DNA from: Nocardia huaxiensis
GTDB lineage: Bacteria > Actinomycetota > Actinomycetes > Mycobacteriales > Mycobacteriaceae
Length of the DNA: 64,000 bases
NCBI RefSeq assembly: GCF_013744875.1
Contig: NZ_CP059399.1
Span: 3,348,001-3,412,000, forward strand
Direction: 5' to 3'
The position numbers were made by a program, and so were the translations under genes. Below are positions 8,039 to 17,069 of the stretch, piece after piece. The notes below the pieces were generated by a model. That model had not been told where the DNA came from and did no database searches. It saw only the letters and a program-made list of their open reading frames with translations. Position 1 is the first letter of the stretch. Each line of letters begins with the position of its first letter.

Positions 8039-8557
8039 CTACTGCGCTGCAACGGGTGTCCACTGTCCGGCGGGCGAGACGCCGGGGATCGGTTTGCCGA
8101 TGAGGGCCACCGGGACGAAGAAGTTCACCTGGCCGATGGCCATCGCGAGGGTGGCCAGGGCCTTGTCGTCGTACTGCGCGCTCGCTCGCGCGTACAGCTC
8201 GTCGGAAACCCGTTCGCCGTCCGAGGAGGGCTGCAGGATTGCTTCCACCAGGGCGAGCGCGGCGCGTTCGGCCTCGGTGAAGTAGGGGGCGTCCTGCCAG
8301 GTGGCCACCGCCGCGATGCGCTCCTCCGACTCGCCGGCTTTGCGCAGGCCACCCACGTGCAGCAGCACCAGGTAGGTGCTGCCGACAATTTGACCGGCGC
8401 GCAACTGGATCAGGCTGATCGTGGTCTGCGGGACGGAGCCGTTGCCGGTGGCCTTGAACAGCGCACCGACGACCGCGCCCATCTCCGGGACGAGCTGCGC
8501 CGGGTTGGGCAGCCGGGAGCCGGTCTGCTGCGGTGCGATGGCGGCGGTGGTCGACAT
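8039..8557 (-). CDS. AhpD/carboxymuconolactone-decarboxylase-fold protein lacking all cysteines
   Basis: A 172-residue CMD-fold protein. The core helices are recognisable (ISLIQLRAGQIVGSTYLVLLHVGGLRKAG and ATWQDAPYFTEAERAALALVEAI). In AhpD-type peroxidases the equivalent helix carries a CxxC redox pair followed by His. Here the pair is replaced and the protein has no cysteine at all, so a thiol-peroxidase role is excluded; a decarboxylase, isomerase or non-catalytic role remains. GGGAAA lies 6 nt before ATG 8557. It is the first gene after the SARP regulator on the same strand and is followed by the DoxX-like and FAD monooxygenase genes. Confidence 0.85.
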   Translation of the reverse strand: MSTTAAIAPQQTGSRLPNPAQLVPEMGAVVGALFKATGNGSVPQTTISLIQLRAGQIVGSTYLVLLHVGGLRKAGESEERIAAVATWQDAPYFTEAERAALALVEAILQPSSDGERVSDELYARASAQYDDKALATLAMAIGQVNFFVPVALIGKPIPGVSPAGQWTPVAAQ

Positions 8558-8684
8558 GGTGATTTCCCTTGCTGTGTGAGTTCTGGTGTGGAACCGGGGC
8601 GGTGGGAAACGTGACCGTGGGATCGCCGGCTCGGCGAAGTTCGCGTTTCCGCACCCCGAAAGCGTCCTGCGCCGGGTTGATACT

Positions 8685-8738
8685 TCGCCGATGCGTCGGC
8701 TATGGAATCGGCGATGCGGGTGAATCGCCGATGCGTCG
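8685..8738. repeat. Three copies of TCGsCGATGCG upstream of the CMD-fold gene
   Basis: TCGCCGATGCG at 8685, TCGGCGATGCG at 8708 and TCGCCGATGCG at 8725 are direct repeats (the third exact with the first) in the 194-bp gap between the SARP stop and the CMD-fold start. SARP proteins bind short tandem repeats before target promoters, so a binding role is possible. The 23- and 17-bp spacing is not the usual 11 or 22. Confidence 0.35.
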
Positions 8739-8751
8739 TCCTGCGTGCCGA

Positions 8752-11730
8752 CTAGGACAGTTCGGCGAGGAAGTCCCGCACGCCGTCGGCCATCGGAAGG
8801 CCGAGGGTCCGATACCGCTGCAGCGCCAGTTCGGCGTGCTCGCGGGCCGGGTCCAGCTGCCCGCACAGGTGATGCGCGCGGGCCAGCCCCTCGTGGGCGT
8901 CGGCTTCCTCGGGCAGATTGCCTGTCCGCACCGCGAGGTCGAGTGCGGCGGCATGTTCGGAGATCGCCTGTGCCGCATCGCCACCGGCGCGGGAGGTGTG
9001 CCCCAGCCCGTTCCACGCGGCGGCCTCGTCGCCGTGGGTGCCGAGTACGCGGTACAGCTCGAGCGCTCGGCTGTGGTGCTCGCGGGCCTGATCCGGCTGT
9101 CCATCCCAGCGGTACAGCGTGCCGAGCTTGTTCAGCACCAGCGCCTCGCCGCGCGCGTTGCCGACCTGACGATGCAAATCCAGTGCGCGCGAGAGATGTT
9201 CGCGGGCCTCGTCGTGCCGGTCGGCGCCGAGGACCAACGCGAGGTTCCCCAGCACGTGCGCCTCACCACCCCGGTTACCGATCTCCCGGGTTATCCACAG
9301 CGCGCTGCGGAAGAATTCGCGGGCGGCGTCGGGATCGCTTTGCCGCCAACGGACATTGCCGAGCGTATTGAGCGCGCGGGCCTCCTCGAACCGGTCCCCG
9401 TTCGTTCGGGCCACCGCCAGCGCATGCTCGGAATATCTTGTCGCGTCGGCGTATTCGCCGCGCCGCCACGCCGTCCAGCCGAGGTCGGCCAGTGCCCGCG
9501 CTTCGCCGGAACGATCACCCAGTTGACGCCCGGCCACCAGCGCGACCGCATGCAGCCGGGCCGCGTCGGTGTGGTGGAAGTACCCGTCCAGGTACGGGCG
9601 CAGCGTCACCGCCGCATCGCGGACGAATTCGGGCCGAGCGTGATCCGCCGCATGGACGATCACCGCCATGAGATTGGCCCGTTCGGCGTGCAACCATTGC
9701 ACCGCGGCGACCGGACAGCCGACACCGGTGATCGGACCCGCGGCGGGCGGCAGTGAATGGCGGTCGGTCGCACTGTGCGGAAACAGCAGATCCACCGCGG
9801 ACCGGGCCGTGTGCAGATAGTGGTCGAACAGCCGGGACTGCGCGGCCTGCCGTGCCGTCTCGGATTCGTCGACCGCCACGATCGCGGTCGCGTGCGCGCG
9901 CAGCAGGTCGTGCAGCAGATAGCGTCCGGGTTCGTGCTGTGCGACGACGTGCACGTCTAGCAGCTCCTCGAGCAGCAGTTCGGCGTCGTCGGCGTGCGGC
10001 AGTTCGGCGAGCGCGGCGGCGGCCGCGGGGTCGATGTCGCGGCCGGGATGCAGGCCGAGCAGCCGGAACAGGCGTTGATGCGCCGGGGCGAGCTGCCCGT
10101 AGGACAATGCGAAGGCCGCCGCCACACCGCGTTCGGCGGTGGCCAGTTCGACCAGCCGCCGCCGCTCGTCACGTAGCCGTCCCGCCAGGTAGCCCACGGT
10201 CCACTGCGGCCGGTGCAGCAGTCGTGCCGCCGCGATCCGCACCGCCAGCGGCAGGAATCCGCACAGCTGCAATACATCCAGCGCCGCCACCGGCTCGGCG
10301 GTGGCGCGGGTGCCGACGATCCGCTCGAACAGCGCGATGGCGTCGCCCGGCGGCAATACCGGCATCGACACCGCGTGTACGCCGTCGAGATCGATCATTC
10401 TGCGGCGGCTGGTGATCAGGATCAGGCTGTCGGTGATGGCGGGCAGCAGCGGGCGGACGTGGTCGGCGTCGGCGGCATTGTCGAGGACCACGACGATCCG
10501 GCGTCCGGTCAGCTCGCTGCGCCAGAGCGCACTGCGGTCGCTCTCGCCGATCGGGATGCGATCAGCGGGGATTCCCAACTGCCGCAGCAGTATTTCCAGC
10601 GCGGCAGCCGGGGCGACGGCGGCGCGCTCGGCCGCGTAGGCCTGCAGGTCGACGAACAGCTGTCCGTCCGGGTAACGCTCGGCGAGGCGATGCGCGGCAT
10701 GGACGGCCAACGCGGTCTTGCCCACGCCGGCCATGCCGTCGATGGCGACGATGCCGCCCGGTCCCTGTTGATCGGCGAGGCCCAGTCGATCCAACTCGGC
10801 TGTGCGGCCTGCGAAATCGGGAATGTCGTAGGGCAGGAAGTTCGCGCCGGGCGGTGTCTCCGGGGGCGGGGCGGCCGCTGTCCGATCCGCGCGCGGCGGC
10901 TGGGGCGCACCCGAAGCCGGTTCCGGTGGCCGGGCCGGATTCGGCGGCGGGGGCCGGTGCGGTTCCGGGTGAATGCGCTCCGCGGGCAGCAGCAGCGCCG
11001 GATCTCCGCGCAGCACAGCCTGTTCCAGCTCGGTGAAGGCCGATCCCGGATCCAGCCCGTCCTGTTCGACGAGCGCGGTGCGCAGCGCGCGGGCGCAGGC
11101 CAGCGCGTCGCGTTGGCGTCCGGCACGATGCAGCGCCAGCACCAATTGGCCGGTCAGCCGCTCCCGCAACGGATTCTCGGCGACCTGGGCGGTGAGTTCA
11201 TCCAGCAGTTGCTGGTGCCGCCCCAGCGCCAGTTCCAGGTCCATCAGTCGCTCGACCGCGGTGAGTCGCTGCTCATGCAGCCGGGCGCGGGCGGCGGCGA
11301 CGTAGGCGGCGGTCAGGTCGCCCAGCGCGTCACCACGCCAGAGTGCCAGTCCCGCCCGCAGTTTCGCGACCGCTTCCAGCGGCTCCGCCGCGTGTTCCGC
11401 GGCGGCGACGTGATCGTTGAAGCCGGTGAGATCGAACTGATCCGATGCCGGATGCGCGACGTAACCGGCCGCTCGGGTCTCGACGGTCTGCACGGCATCG
11501 GCGGCACGCAGCACCCGCCGGATCGCGGTGAGCGAGGCATGGATCTGGGCCCGCGCGGTATCCGGCTCGTCGAAACCCCAGATCGCCTCGATGAGCCGCT
11601 CTATCGTGCAGACGCGACCGGCGTTGAGGAGCAGGTAGGCGAGTACCCCGCGGTGGCGCGGCGCGAGGGTCGCGACCTGGCCATCGAGACTGATCTCGAC
11701 CGGCCCGAGAATCGAAAAACGTACATCCAT
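8752..11730 (-). CDS. SARP/AfsR-type transcriptional regulator with NB-ARC and TPR domains
   Basis: A 992-residue regulator. Residues 1-95 are a winged-helix OmpR-type DNA-binding domain; 100-245 the BTAD all-helical domain; 250-300 a Pro/Ala linker; 305-600 an NB-ARC (STAND) ATPase with P-loop GMAGVGKT at 332-339, Walker B VVVLDNAADADH, and a GxP-type block LCGFLPLAVRIAA. From about 690 to the end there are TPR repeats (ALADLGW, ALNTLGNV, VLGNLALV, VLNKLGTLY, AWNGLGHT). Such proteins switch on secondary-metabolite or stress operons after nucleotide-driven oligomerisation. ATG 11730 fits the family N-terminus; ATG 11754 would add eight residues. It is divergent from the CMD-PLP-AtoE genes and upstream of the CMD-DoxX-FAD genes, so it may control both. 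Confidence 0.9.
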   Translation of the reverse strand: MDVRFSILGPVEISLDGQVATLAPRHRGVLAYLLLNAGRVCTIERLIEAIWGFDEPDTARAQIHASLTAIRRVLRAADAVQTVETRAAGYVAHPASDQFDLTGFNDHVAAAEHAAEPLEAVAKLRAGLALWRGDALGDLTAAYVAAARARLHEQRLTAVERLMDLELALGRHQQLLDELTAQVAENPLRERLTGQLVLALHRAGRQRDALACARALRTALVEQDGLDPGSAFTELEQAVLRGDPALLLPAERIHPEPHRPPPPNPARPPEPASGAPQPPRADRTAAAPPPETPPGANFLPYDIPDFAGRTAELDRLGLADQQGPGGIVAIDGMAGVGKTALAVHAAHRLAERYPDGQLFVDLQAYAAERAAVAPAAALEILLRQLGIPADRIPIGESDRSALWRSELTGRRIVVVLDNAADADHVRPLLPAITDSLILITSRRRMIDLDGVHAVSMPVLPPGDAIALFERIVGTRATAEPVAALDVLQLCGFLPLAVRIAAARLLHRPQWTVGYLAGRLRDERRRLVELATAERGVAAAFALSYGQLAPAHQRLFRLLGLHPGRDIDPAAAAALAELPHADDAELLLEELLDVHVVAQHEPGRYLLHDLLRAHATAIVAVDESETARQAAQSRLFDHYLHTARSAVDLLFPHSATDRHSLPPAAGPITGVGCPVAAVQWLHAERANLMAVIVHAADHARPEFVRDAAVTLRPYLDGYFHHTDAARLHAVALVAGRQLGDRSGEARALADLGWTAWRRGEYADATRYSEHALAVARTNGDRFEEARALNTLGNVRWRQSDPDAAREFFRSALWITREIGNRGGEAHVLGNLALVLGADRHDEAREHLSRALDLHRQVGNARGEALVLNKLGTLYRWDGQPDQAREHHSRALELYRVLGTHGDEAAAWNGLGHTSRAGGDAAQAISEHAAALDLAVRTGNLPEEADAHEGLARAHHLCGQLDPAREHAELALQRYRTLGLPMADGVRDFLAELS

Positions 11731-11801
11731 TGTCGGGTCACATACAACACCCATCGCGGACGCATCGCAAAAGTATCAACGCACCCGATCACGCTGGCCC
11801 C

Positions 11802-12380
11802 ATGACCGAGCTACCGCCGCTGCCGCTGATCGAGCCGGAGGCCGCCACCGGCGTGACACGCACCTTGTTCGACACCGCCCAGCGCCTGTTCGGCATCACA
11901 CCGAATTTCGCCAAAGCGCTGGCGCACAGTCCGGCCGCGATGCGCGGCCATCTCGCCCTCGCCGATTCCCTGTACACGGAGAGCACGCTGGACTCGGACA
12001 CCCGGACCCGGCTGGGCCTGCTGCTGGCGCAGGAACACGGCTGCGATTACGTGCTGTCGGCGCACAGCTTCCTCGCCGCGCGGGTCGGCGGATTGAGCGA
12101 GCAGGCGATGACCGAGGCCCGGTCCGGCTCGGCGACGGACCCGAAGCAGGCCCAGATCCTGGCCTGGGCAACGGCATTGGTCCGCCGCCGGGGCGCGGTC
12201 ACCGACGAGGAGGTGGCCGCGGCCCGCGCCGCGCTGTCGGACGCCGAATTCGTCGATGTCGTGGCCGAGATCGCGCTCGCGGTGTTCGATTCCTACCTGT
12301 CGCTGGCCGGGCGCGTGCCGATCGACTGGCCGCTGGTGCGGCACACCGAACGGGGCGGCGACGGCGACAGCGAGCGCTGA
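11802..12380 (+). CDS. Carboxymuconolactone-decarboxylase/peroxidase-related fold protein with single active-site Cys
   Basis: A 192-residue protein with the start FDTAQRLFGITPNFAKALAHSPAAM typical of peroxidase-related CMD proteins. The active helix reads LLLAQEHGCDYVLSAHSF: the first Cys and the downstream His of the CxxC-x3-H motif are kept, but the second Cys is Val. It is therefore not a classical AhpD dithiol enzyme. It starts 72 bp from the divergent SARP regulator and is followed 55 bp later by a PLP enzyme and then an AtoE-type carrier. This is a second member of the fold in the same locus, on the other side of the regulator. Confidence 0.85.
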   Translation: MTELPPLPLIEPEAATGVTRTLFDTAQRLFGITPNFAKALAHSPAAMRGHLALADSLYTESTLDSDTRTRLGLLLAQEHGCDYVLSAHSFLAARVGGLSEQAMTEARSGSATDPKQAQILAWATALVRRRGAVTDEEVAAARAALSDAEFVDVVAEIALAVFDSYLSLAGRVPIDWPLVRHTERGGDGDSER

Positions 12381-12435
12381 TACCCTCACTCGGCCCGCCG
12401 AGCTGGTGGCGGGATGTGAGGAGGCGTGCGGGGCA

Positions 12436-13389
12436 ATGGGTTCGCGGACCCCGGTATTCGACGATGTCACGGCGGCCTCCCGGCGCATAGCGGGAACTGT
12501 CCGGCCCCTCACGGTGATCGATGCCGACGCGGATCTCGCACCGGCCGGCAGCATCGGTCTGGCCCTCGAATTCCTGCAGCACACCGGCTCCTTCAAGGCC
12601 CGGGGCGCGGCGAACCTGGTAGCCGCGCTGCTGGAGACGGGTGGCATGCCGCCCGCGGGCCTGGTCTCGGCCACCGAGGGCAATGCCGCCATCGGATTCG
12701 CCTGGGCCGCCCGACGATTCGGTGTGCCCGTCACCGCGTTCCTGAGCCGTTCCGCACCACCGGCCAAGGCGGAACGGTTGCGTGACCTGGGTGCCGAGGT
12801 GCGGGTGACGGGCGCGACGAAGGCCGAAGCCCAGCACGCCGCACGGCGATTCCGGGAGGACACCGGCGCCATCGACGCCTTCGTCCACGACGACGTACTG
12901 ACCTCGGCCGGGGCGGGCACCATCCTGCTGGAGCTCGCCGCATTGCGACCGGACCTGGACACCGTGATCTGCGCGGTCGGCGCCGGTGGCATGTTCTCCG
13001 GAATCGCCGCCGTCGCCGAGAAACTGAGCATCCGGGTGGTCGGGGCCGAACCGGAGGGCAGTCAGGCGCTGCACGCCGCCCTCGCCGCGGACGCCGTGCA
13101 GGAGGTCGAGATCGATTCCATCGCCTCCGATTCCCTCGGCGCACCCCGGGTGTCGCCCGCCGCTCTGGCCTGGGCCAAGACCACCGGCGCCCGCTCGGTC
13201 GTGGTGGACGACGCCGCGATCATCGACGCGCGCCTGCAGCTGTGGCGGCGCCATCGCCTCGCCGTCGAGCACGGTTCGGCCACCGCGCTGGCAGCCCTGC
13301 TCACCGGTGCCTACCGGCCGCAACCCGGGGAACGGATCGGGATCGTGCTGTGCGGGGCCAATACCGATCCCGCCGACCTCACCCGCTGA
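12436..13389 (+). CDS. PLP-dependent threonine/serine dehydratase-like enzyme (fold type II)
   Basis: A 317-residue fold-type-II PLP enzyme. The Schiff-base lysine is K54 in HTGSFKARGA, the substrate loop is SATEGNAAIG (usually SxGNxxxG) and the phosphate-binding Gly-rich loop is VGAGGMFSG. Family members deaminate Ser/Thr or related amino acids, or make beta-replacements. The asparagine loop is less canonical than in IlvA, so the substrate is uncertain. GAGGAGG at 12417-12423 lies 12 nt upstream of the ATG. It is followed after 19 bp by an AtoE-type short-chain acid transporter, suggesting uptake and use of a small organic or keto acid. Confidence 0.85.
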   Translation: MGSRTPVFDDVTAASRRIAGTVRPLTVIDADADLAPAGSIGLALEFLQHTGSFKARGAANLVAALLETGGMPPAGLVSATEGNAAIGFAWAARRFGVPVTAFLSRSAPPAKAERLRDLGAEVRVTGATKAEAQHAARRFREDTGAIDAFVHDDVLTSAGAGTILLELAALRPDLDTVICAVGAGGMFSGIAAVAEKLSIRVVGAEPEGSQALHAALAADAVQEVEIDSIASDSLGAPRVSPAALAWAKTTGARSVVVDDAAIIDARLQLWRRHRLAVEHGSATALAALLTGAYRPQPGERIGIVLCGANTDPADLTR

Positions 13390-13408
13390 CCGCGCAAGGA
13401 ACACCCGG

Positions 13409-14848
13409 ATGGCGACTCCAGCAGTAGAAACCGACTCCGAGAAGGGACTCGCGCGGGTCGCGCAGGCGCTCGCCCGGTGGACGGAGGATTGGTTTCCGGA
13501 CGCCTACGTGGTGGCGCTCGCGGGGCTGATCCTCGTGGCTGCCGCGGCCCTGGCCAACGGCTCCTCGCCGCAGACCGTTGTCGACGCGTTCGGTAACGGC
13601 TTCTGGGATCTGACGGCGTTCACGCTGCAGATGGCCATGGTGGTGCTGACCGGATATGTCGTCGCCACCTCGCCACCGGTCACCCGGCTCATCGACCGGC
13701 TGGCCGCCGTGCCGCGCAGTGCGGCCGGCGCCGTGAGTTTCGTTGCGCTGCTGTCGATGTCGGTGTCCCTGCTGAACTGGGCGCTGAGCCTGGTATTCGG
13801 CGGCCTGCTGGCCCGGGCCATCGCACGCCGGTCCGGCCTGCGCGTGGACTACCGCGCGCTCGGCGCCGCGGCGTTCATGGGAATCGGGTCGGTGTGGGCG
13901 CTGGGCATCTCGTCCTCCGCGGCGCAATTGCAGGCCACGCCCGCCTCGTTGCCACCCACGCTGCTGCGGATCACCGGTGTGCTCGACTTCGGGCACACCA
14001 TCTTCACCTGGCAGTCGCTGTGCACGTGTGCCGTCCTCGTGGCGCTCACCGTGGCGATCGCGTACTTCTCCGCACCCAGGGGGGCGGCGATCGAGACGGC
14101 ACAGGACCTGCGCATCGACCTGGACGATGAGCCGGCCGAAATCGCGCCGCGCTCGCGTCCGGGCGAATGGCTCGAGTACAGCCGCATTCTGCCGATGCTG
14201 GTCCTGCTCATGACAGCGGGCTGGCTGATCTCCCAGCTGTCCAGCAGGCCGGTGCTCGCGATCATCAGCAGCCTCAACTGCTATCTGCTCGTCTCACTGA
14301 TGCTCGGCCTGGCCTTGCACGGGACGCCGAGAAAGTTCCTGCAGGCCGTGTCCCTCGCCGTACCCGTGACAGCCGGGATTCTCGTCCAGTACCCGCTCTA
14401 CGCCGCGATCGCCGCCATCCTCTCGAAAGCGAAAGGGCGGGATGGGCATACCCTTTCCGAACATCTGGCAGCGGTCTTCACCGATATCGGTGGCGGCGGG
14501 AACTTCGCCGTCGCCATCGCCCTCTACACGGTGGTATTGGGCGTGTTCATTCCGTCAGGCGGCGGAAAGTGGCTGATCGAAGCTCCGTTCGTCATGCAGT
14601 CGTCGACCGACGTCGGCATGAATCTCGGCTGGACGGTACAGATCTACAATGTGGCCGAGGCGCTGCCGAATCTCATCAACCCGTTCTTCATGGTGCCGCT
14701 GCTGGCAGTACTGCGACTGCGCGCGCGTGACCTCGTCGGATTCACCTTCCTGCAGTTCATGATCCACCTTCCGGTGGTGCTGCTCCTCGTCTGGTTGCTG
14801 GGCACGACATTCGACTACGTGCCGCCGATCCTGCCCACCACGCCGTGA
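13409..14848 (+). CDS. AtoE-type short-chain fatty acid transporter
   Basis: A 479-residue polytopic membrane protein with about ten to twelve hydrophobic segments. Family-specific stretches include WTEDWFPDAYVVAL near the start, LLSMSVSLLNWALSLVFGGLLARAIAR, FIPSGGGKWLIEAPF and NVAEALPNLINPFFMVPLLAVL. These match the AtoE (TIGR00366) family, which imports butyrate-size acids such as acetoacetate. The length is slightly above E. coli AtoE (440 aa). AAGGA lies 11 nt before the ATG. It is probably translated from the same mRNA as the PLP enzyme 19 bp upstream. The actual substrate is inferred only from the family. Confidence 0.88.
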   Translation: MATPAVETDSEKGLARVAQALARWTEDWFPDAYVVALAGLILVAAAALANGSSPQTVVDAFGNGFWDLTAFTLQMAMVVLTGYVVATSPPVTRLIDRLAAVPRSAAGAVSFVALLSMSVSLLNWALSLVFGGLLARAIARRSGLRVDYRALGAAAFMGIGSVWALGISSSAAQLQATPASLPPTLLRITGVLDFGHTIFTWQSLCTCAVLVALTVAIAYFSAPRGAAIETAQDLRIDLDDEPAEIAPRSRPGEWLEYSRILPMLVLLMTAGWLISQLSSRPVLAIISSLNCYLLVSLMLGLALHGTPRKFLQAVSLAVPVTAGILVQYPLYAAIAAILSKAKGRDGHTLSEHLAAVFTDIGGGGNFAVAIALYTVVLGVFIPSGGGKWLIEAPFVMQSSTDVGMNLGWTVQIYNVAEALPNLINPFFMVPLLAVLRLRARDLVGFTFLQFMIHLPVVLLLVWLLGTTFDYVPPILPTTP

Positions 14849-14889
14849 ATGCGGCACTGCCGCATCGTGATCCGTCGGTCCGGGACGGT

Positions 14890-17019
14890 TCAGTGCCACT
14901 CGTCGAAGTGCAGCAGATGCTGCCAGATGTCGGTGGTCGCGGCGGGGTCCACTTCGGGTAGGTGCCGGCGGAGTTCGGCGAGGACGTCGTTGCGGTCGGG
15001 GCCGGCGGTGCGGTGGATGGTCGCGTAGCGCTGTAGCAGGGCGAGCATGAGCACGAAGGACTCCAGGGTGGTGCCCAGGAGGTGGTGTCGGGGATGGAGG
15101 TAGGAGGGCGCGTCGGCGGGGATCATGCGGAGGACGCGGCCGGTGCTGCCGTCGAGGAGCAATGGGGTGCCGAGGCAGTCGCCGAGGAGATGGAAGGGGC
15201 CCGCGCCGGGGGGTTGGTCGGCCTCGGGGATGGAATGCCAAGTGCGGGTGGGGAGTTCGCCGGTGGGGTCGAGGGTGATGCCCAGGAGCCATTCGATGGC
15301 GGGGACGCCGGTGTCGGTGAAGAGGCGGCGCGTGGGGGTATGGGTGATGGTTTCGGGGAGGTCGGTTCGACGGTGTAGGTGCGCGGGGGTGAAGACCTGT
15401 TCGAGGAGGTGGCGAGGGTTGGTGAGGGTGGTGGGGTCGAAGGGTCGCGGGCGGAGGCGGCCGTGAGCGCCGAGCAAGGGTGTGAGGTGGGTGGTGGGGT
15501 GGGTGCGCAGGAGGGTGGGGTCGATGCGCACACCGCAGGCGCCGTGCGGGCCGGCCATGACCAGGATGTCGGCGGCCATGGTGGCGTAGTCGGCGGTGGG
15601 GTGGTGGAAGATGCCGAGCGGCTCGCCGTCGCGGAGAATTGTTGTGCGGCGCCAGTTTCCGGAGGTGGTCAGTTCGCCGTCGACGGGGACGCCGTCTTCG
15701 AAGACGTCGGTGAGGCCGGGGTGGTCGAAGGCGTCGGGGACGGGGCCCGCGAGGGTTTCGCCGGTGGTGGCGTCGAGGATGAAGGCGATGCCGTCCTCGT
15801 CCACGGAGACCGCGGCGGGTGTGCCGTTGTAGCGGGTGGCGCCGACTGTTTCGAGGTCGGTCGTGTGCCAGGGCTCGGGTTCCCGGAAGTCGCCGCGGGC
15901 GCGCTGGCGGGACCAGACGGTGTGGAAAAGCAGTGGCTCGGGGCAGGATTCGGCGAGCAGGCGGGCGCGTTCGGGGTCGCCGCGCAGGATCGCGTCGTGG
16001 GCAAGGTGTGCGACCCATTCACCGTGCGGGGCGCCGGTGAGGCCGTAGCCGGTCAGGTAGTGCAGGGACGCTGCGTGGGTGCCGCGTTCGATGCCGTCGG
16101 GGTAACCGGCTCGGAAGGCTTCCACCAGCGCGTCCTGGGGGATCCGTGCCAGGGCGTTGGCGTCGGCGAGGAGATCGTCGAAGCGTCCGGCGGCGATCGC
16201 GTGGCCGGGGAGGGATCGCCGCTGCCAGTCGGCGCTCAGGTCACCGGTGCGGAGCAGTCCGGTCATGTGGGCGTGCAGGTCTGCCGCGTCGAATTCGTGG
16301 CGCAACTGTTCGGCAAGGGCGTACGAGGAGAATCCGATGCCATCGGGATCCCGTGCCAGGAACGGGAATTCGGTTGCCCACTCGGTGAGCTGGACGGTGG
16401 TGACAGACAGTCCGGCCGCGTGGCACAGCATTGCCCAGCCCTCGATCGGCAGCCGCCGCAATTGCGCCTGCGCCAGAGCGCGGACTGCGGGGAGCGCTGG
16501 GCCGTCCGGTGGCACGACGGGTTCGATGTCGGGCGAGCTCAGCTCGACGACCCGGGTTCGCTGCTGTTCGGCGGGATCGGTGAGATCGGGCGCGCGGTCG
16601 CATTCGACGATCAGTCGCAGTTGCCCTTCCCTGGTGGCTATCCGCAGCCATCGCAGCACGCCGCGCAGGCCCTGCGGCGCCCCGCCCGACAGCAGCGACC
16701 CCACCCGATGGGCATTGGCGATGATGATCGTGCGCCCCTTGCGGTCCCGGCGCAGCGCGGAGATCAGGTCGGCGAAGTCCCGGCACGGTCGACGGGTCGG
16801 CTGCGTAAGCAATTGCGCCACCACGGAATCCGCGTCCAGGCCCGCCGCGTCCACCAGGTGGGTATCGGGGGCGGCGGCCGCGAATCGGTGCAGCGCGGTC
16901 GTTTTGCCGCTGCCTTCGGGGCCGCAGACGTAGAGCAGGCCCGGCTCGCCGTCCAGTAGTTCCCGGAACGCGCTGTCGAGAACCGAACTGCCGGAGGCGA
17001 TGTCGTCGTGCCGTGTCAT
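14890..17019 (-). CDS. P-loop (STAND-like) ATPase with C-terminal SUKH-4-like domain
   Basis: A 709-residue protein. Residues 25-175 form a P-loop NTPase: Walker A GPEGSGKT at 33-40, and a Walker-B-like strand RTIIIANAHR near residue 95. A helical region follows. From about 385 there are beta-rich segments (ATRYNGTPAAVSVDEDGIAFILDATTG). Residues 545-690 look like a SUKH-4 domain (GVPAIEWLLGITLD, FHLLGDCLGTPLLLDGSTGRVLRMIP, GTTLESFVLMLALLQRY). SUKH proteins are best known as immunity proteins against nuclease toxins in polymorphic toxin systems. An ATPase joined to SUKH-4 suggests conflict-related sensing, but no toxin gene is visible next to it. A 56-codon ORF ends 50 bp upstream on the same strand. 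Activity is inference. Confidence 0.75.
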   Translation of the reverse strand: MTRHDDIASGSSVLDSAFRELLDGEPGLLYVCGPEGSGKTTALHRFAAAAPDTHLVDAAGLDADSVVAQLLTQPTRRPCRDFADLISALRRDRKGRTIIIANAHRVGSLLSGGAPQGLRGVLRWLRIATREGQLRLIVECDRAPDLTDPAEQQRTRVVELSSPDIEPVVPPDGPALPAVRALAQAQLRRLPIEGWAMLCHAAGLSVTTVQLTEWATEFPFLARDPDGIGFSSYALAEQLRHEFDAADLHAHMTGLLRTGDLSADWQRRSLPGHAIAAGRFDDLLADANALARIPQDALVEAFRAGYPDGIERGTHAASLHYLTGYGLTGAPHGEWVAHLAHDAILRGDPERARLLAESCPEPLLFHTVWSRQRARGDFREPEPWHTTDLETVGATRYNGTPAAVSVDEDGIAFILDATTGETLAGPVPDAFDHPGLTDVFEDGVPVDGELTTSGNWRRTTILRDGEPLGIFHHPTADYATMAADILVMAGPHGACGVRIDPTLLRTHPTTHLTPLLGAHGRLRPRPFDPTTLTNPRHLLEQVFTPAHLHRRTDLPETITHTPTRRLFTDTGVPAIEWLLGITLDPTGELPTRTWHSIPEADQPPGAGPFHLLGDCLGTPLLLDGSTGRVLRMIPADAPSYLHPRHHLLGTTLESFVLMLALLQRYATIHRTAGPDRNDVLAELRRHLPEVDPAATTDIWQHLLHFDEWH

Positions 17020-17069
17020 GGCTCTCTTCTACCGTGCCCCGGGGTTTGCCGCTCGGCGGGCCCGGGCGG

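Noticed and set aside
10213..11805. Long plus-strand frame (530 codons) inside the SARP gene
   Set aside because: Antisense shadow of a GC-rich gene with clear BTAD, NB-ARC and TPR domains on the other strand.
14890..17019. NLR-like defence protein (Avs type)
   Set aside because: The P-loop part is small and lacks recognisable NACHT/STAND follow-up motifs or TPR/WD repeats; SUKH-4 at the C-terminus is the better description.
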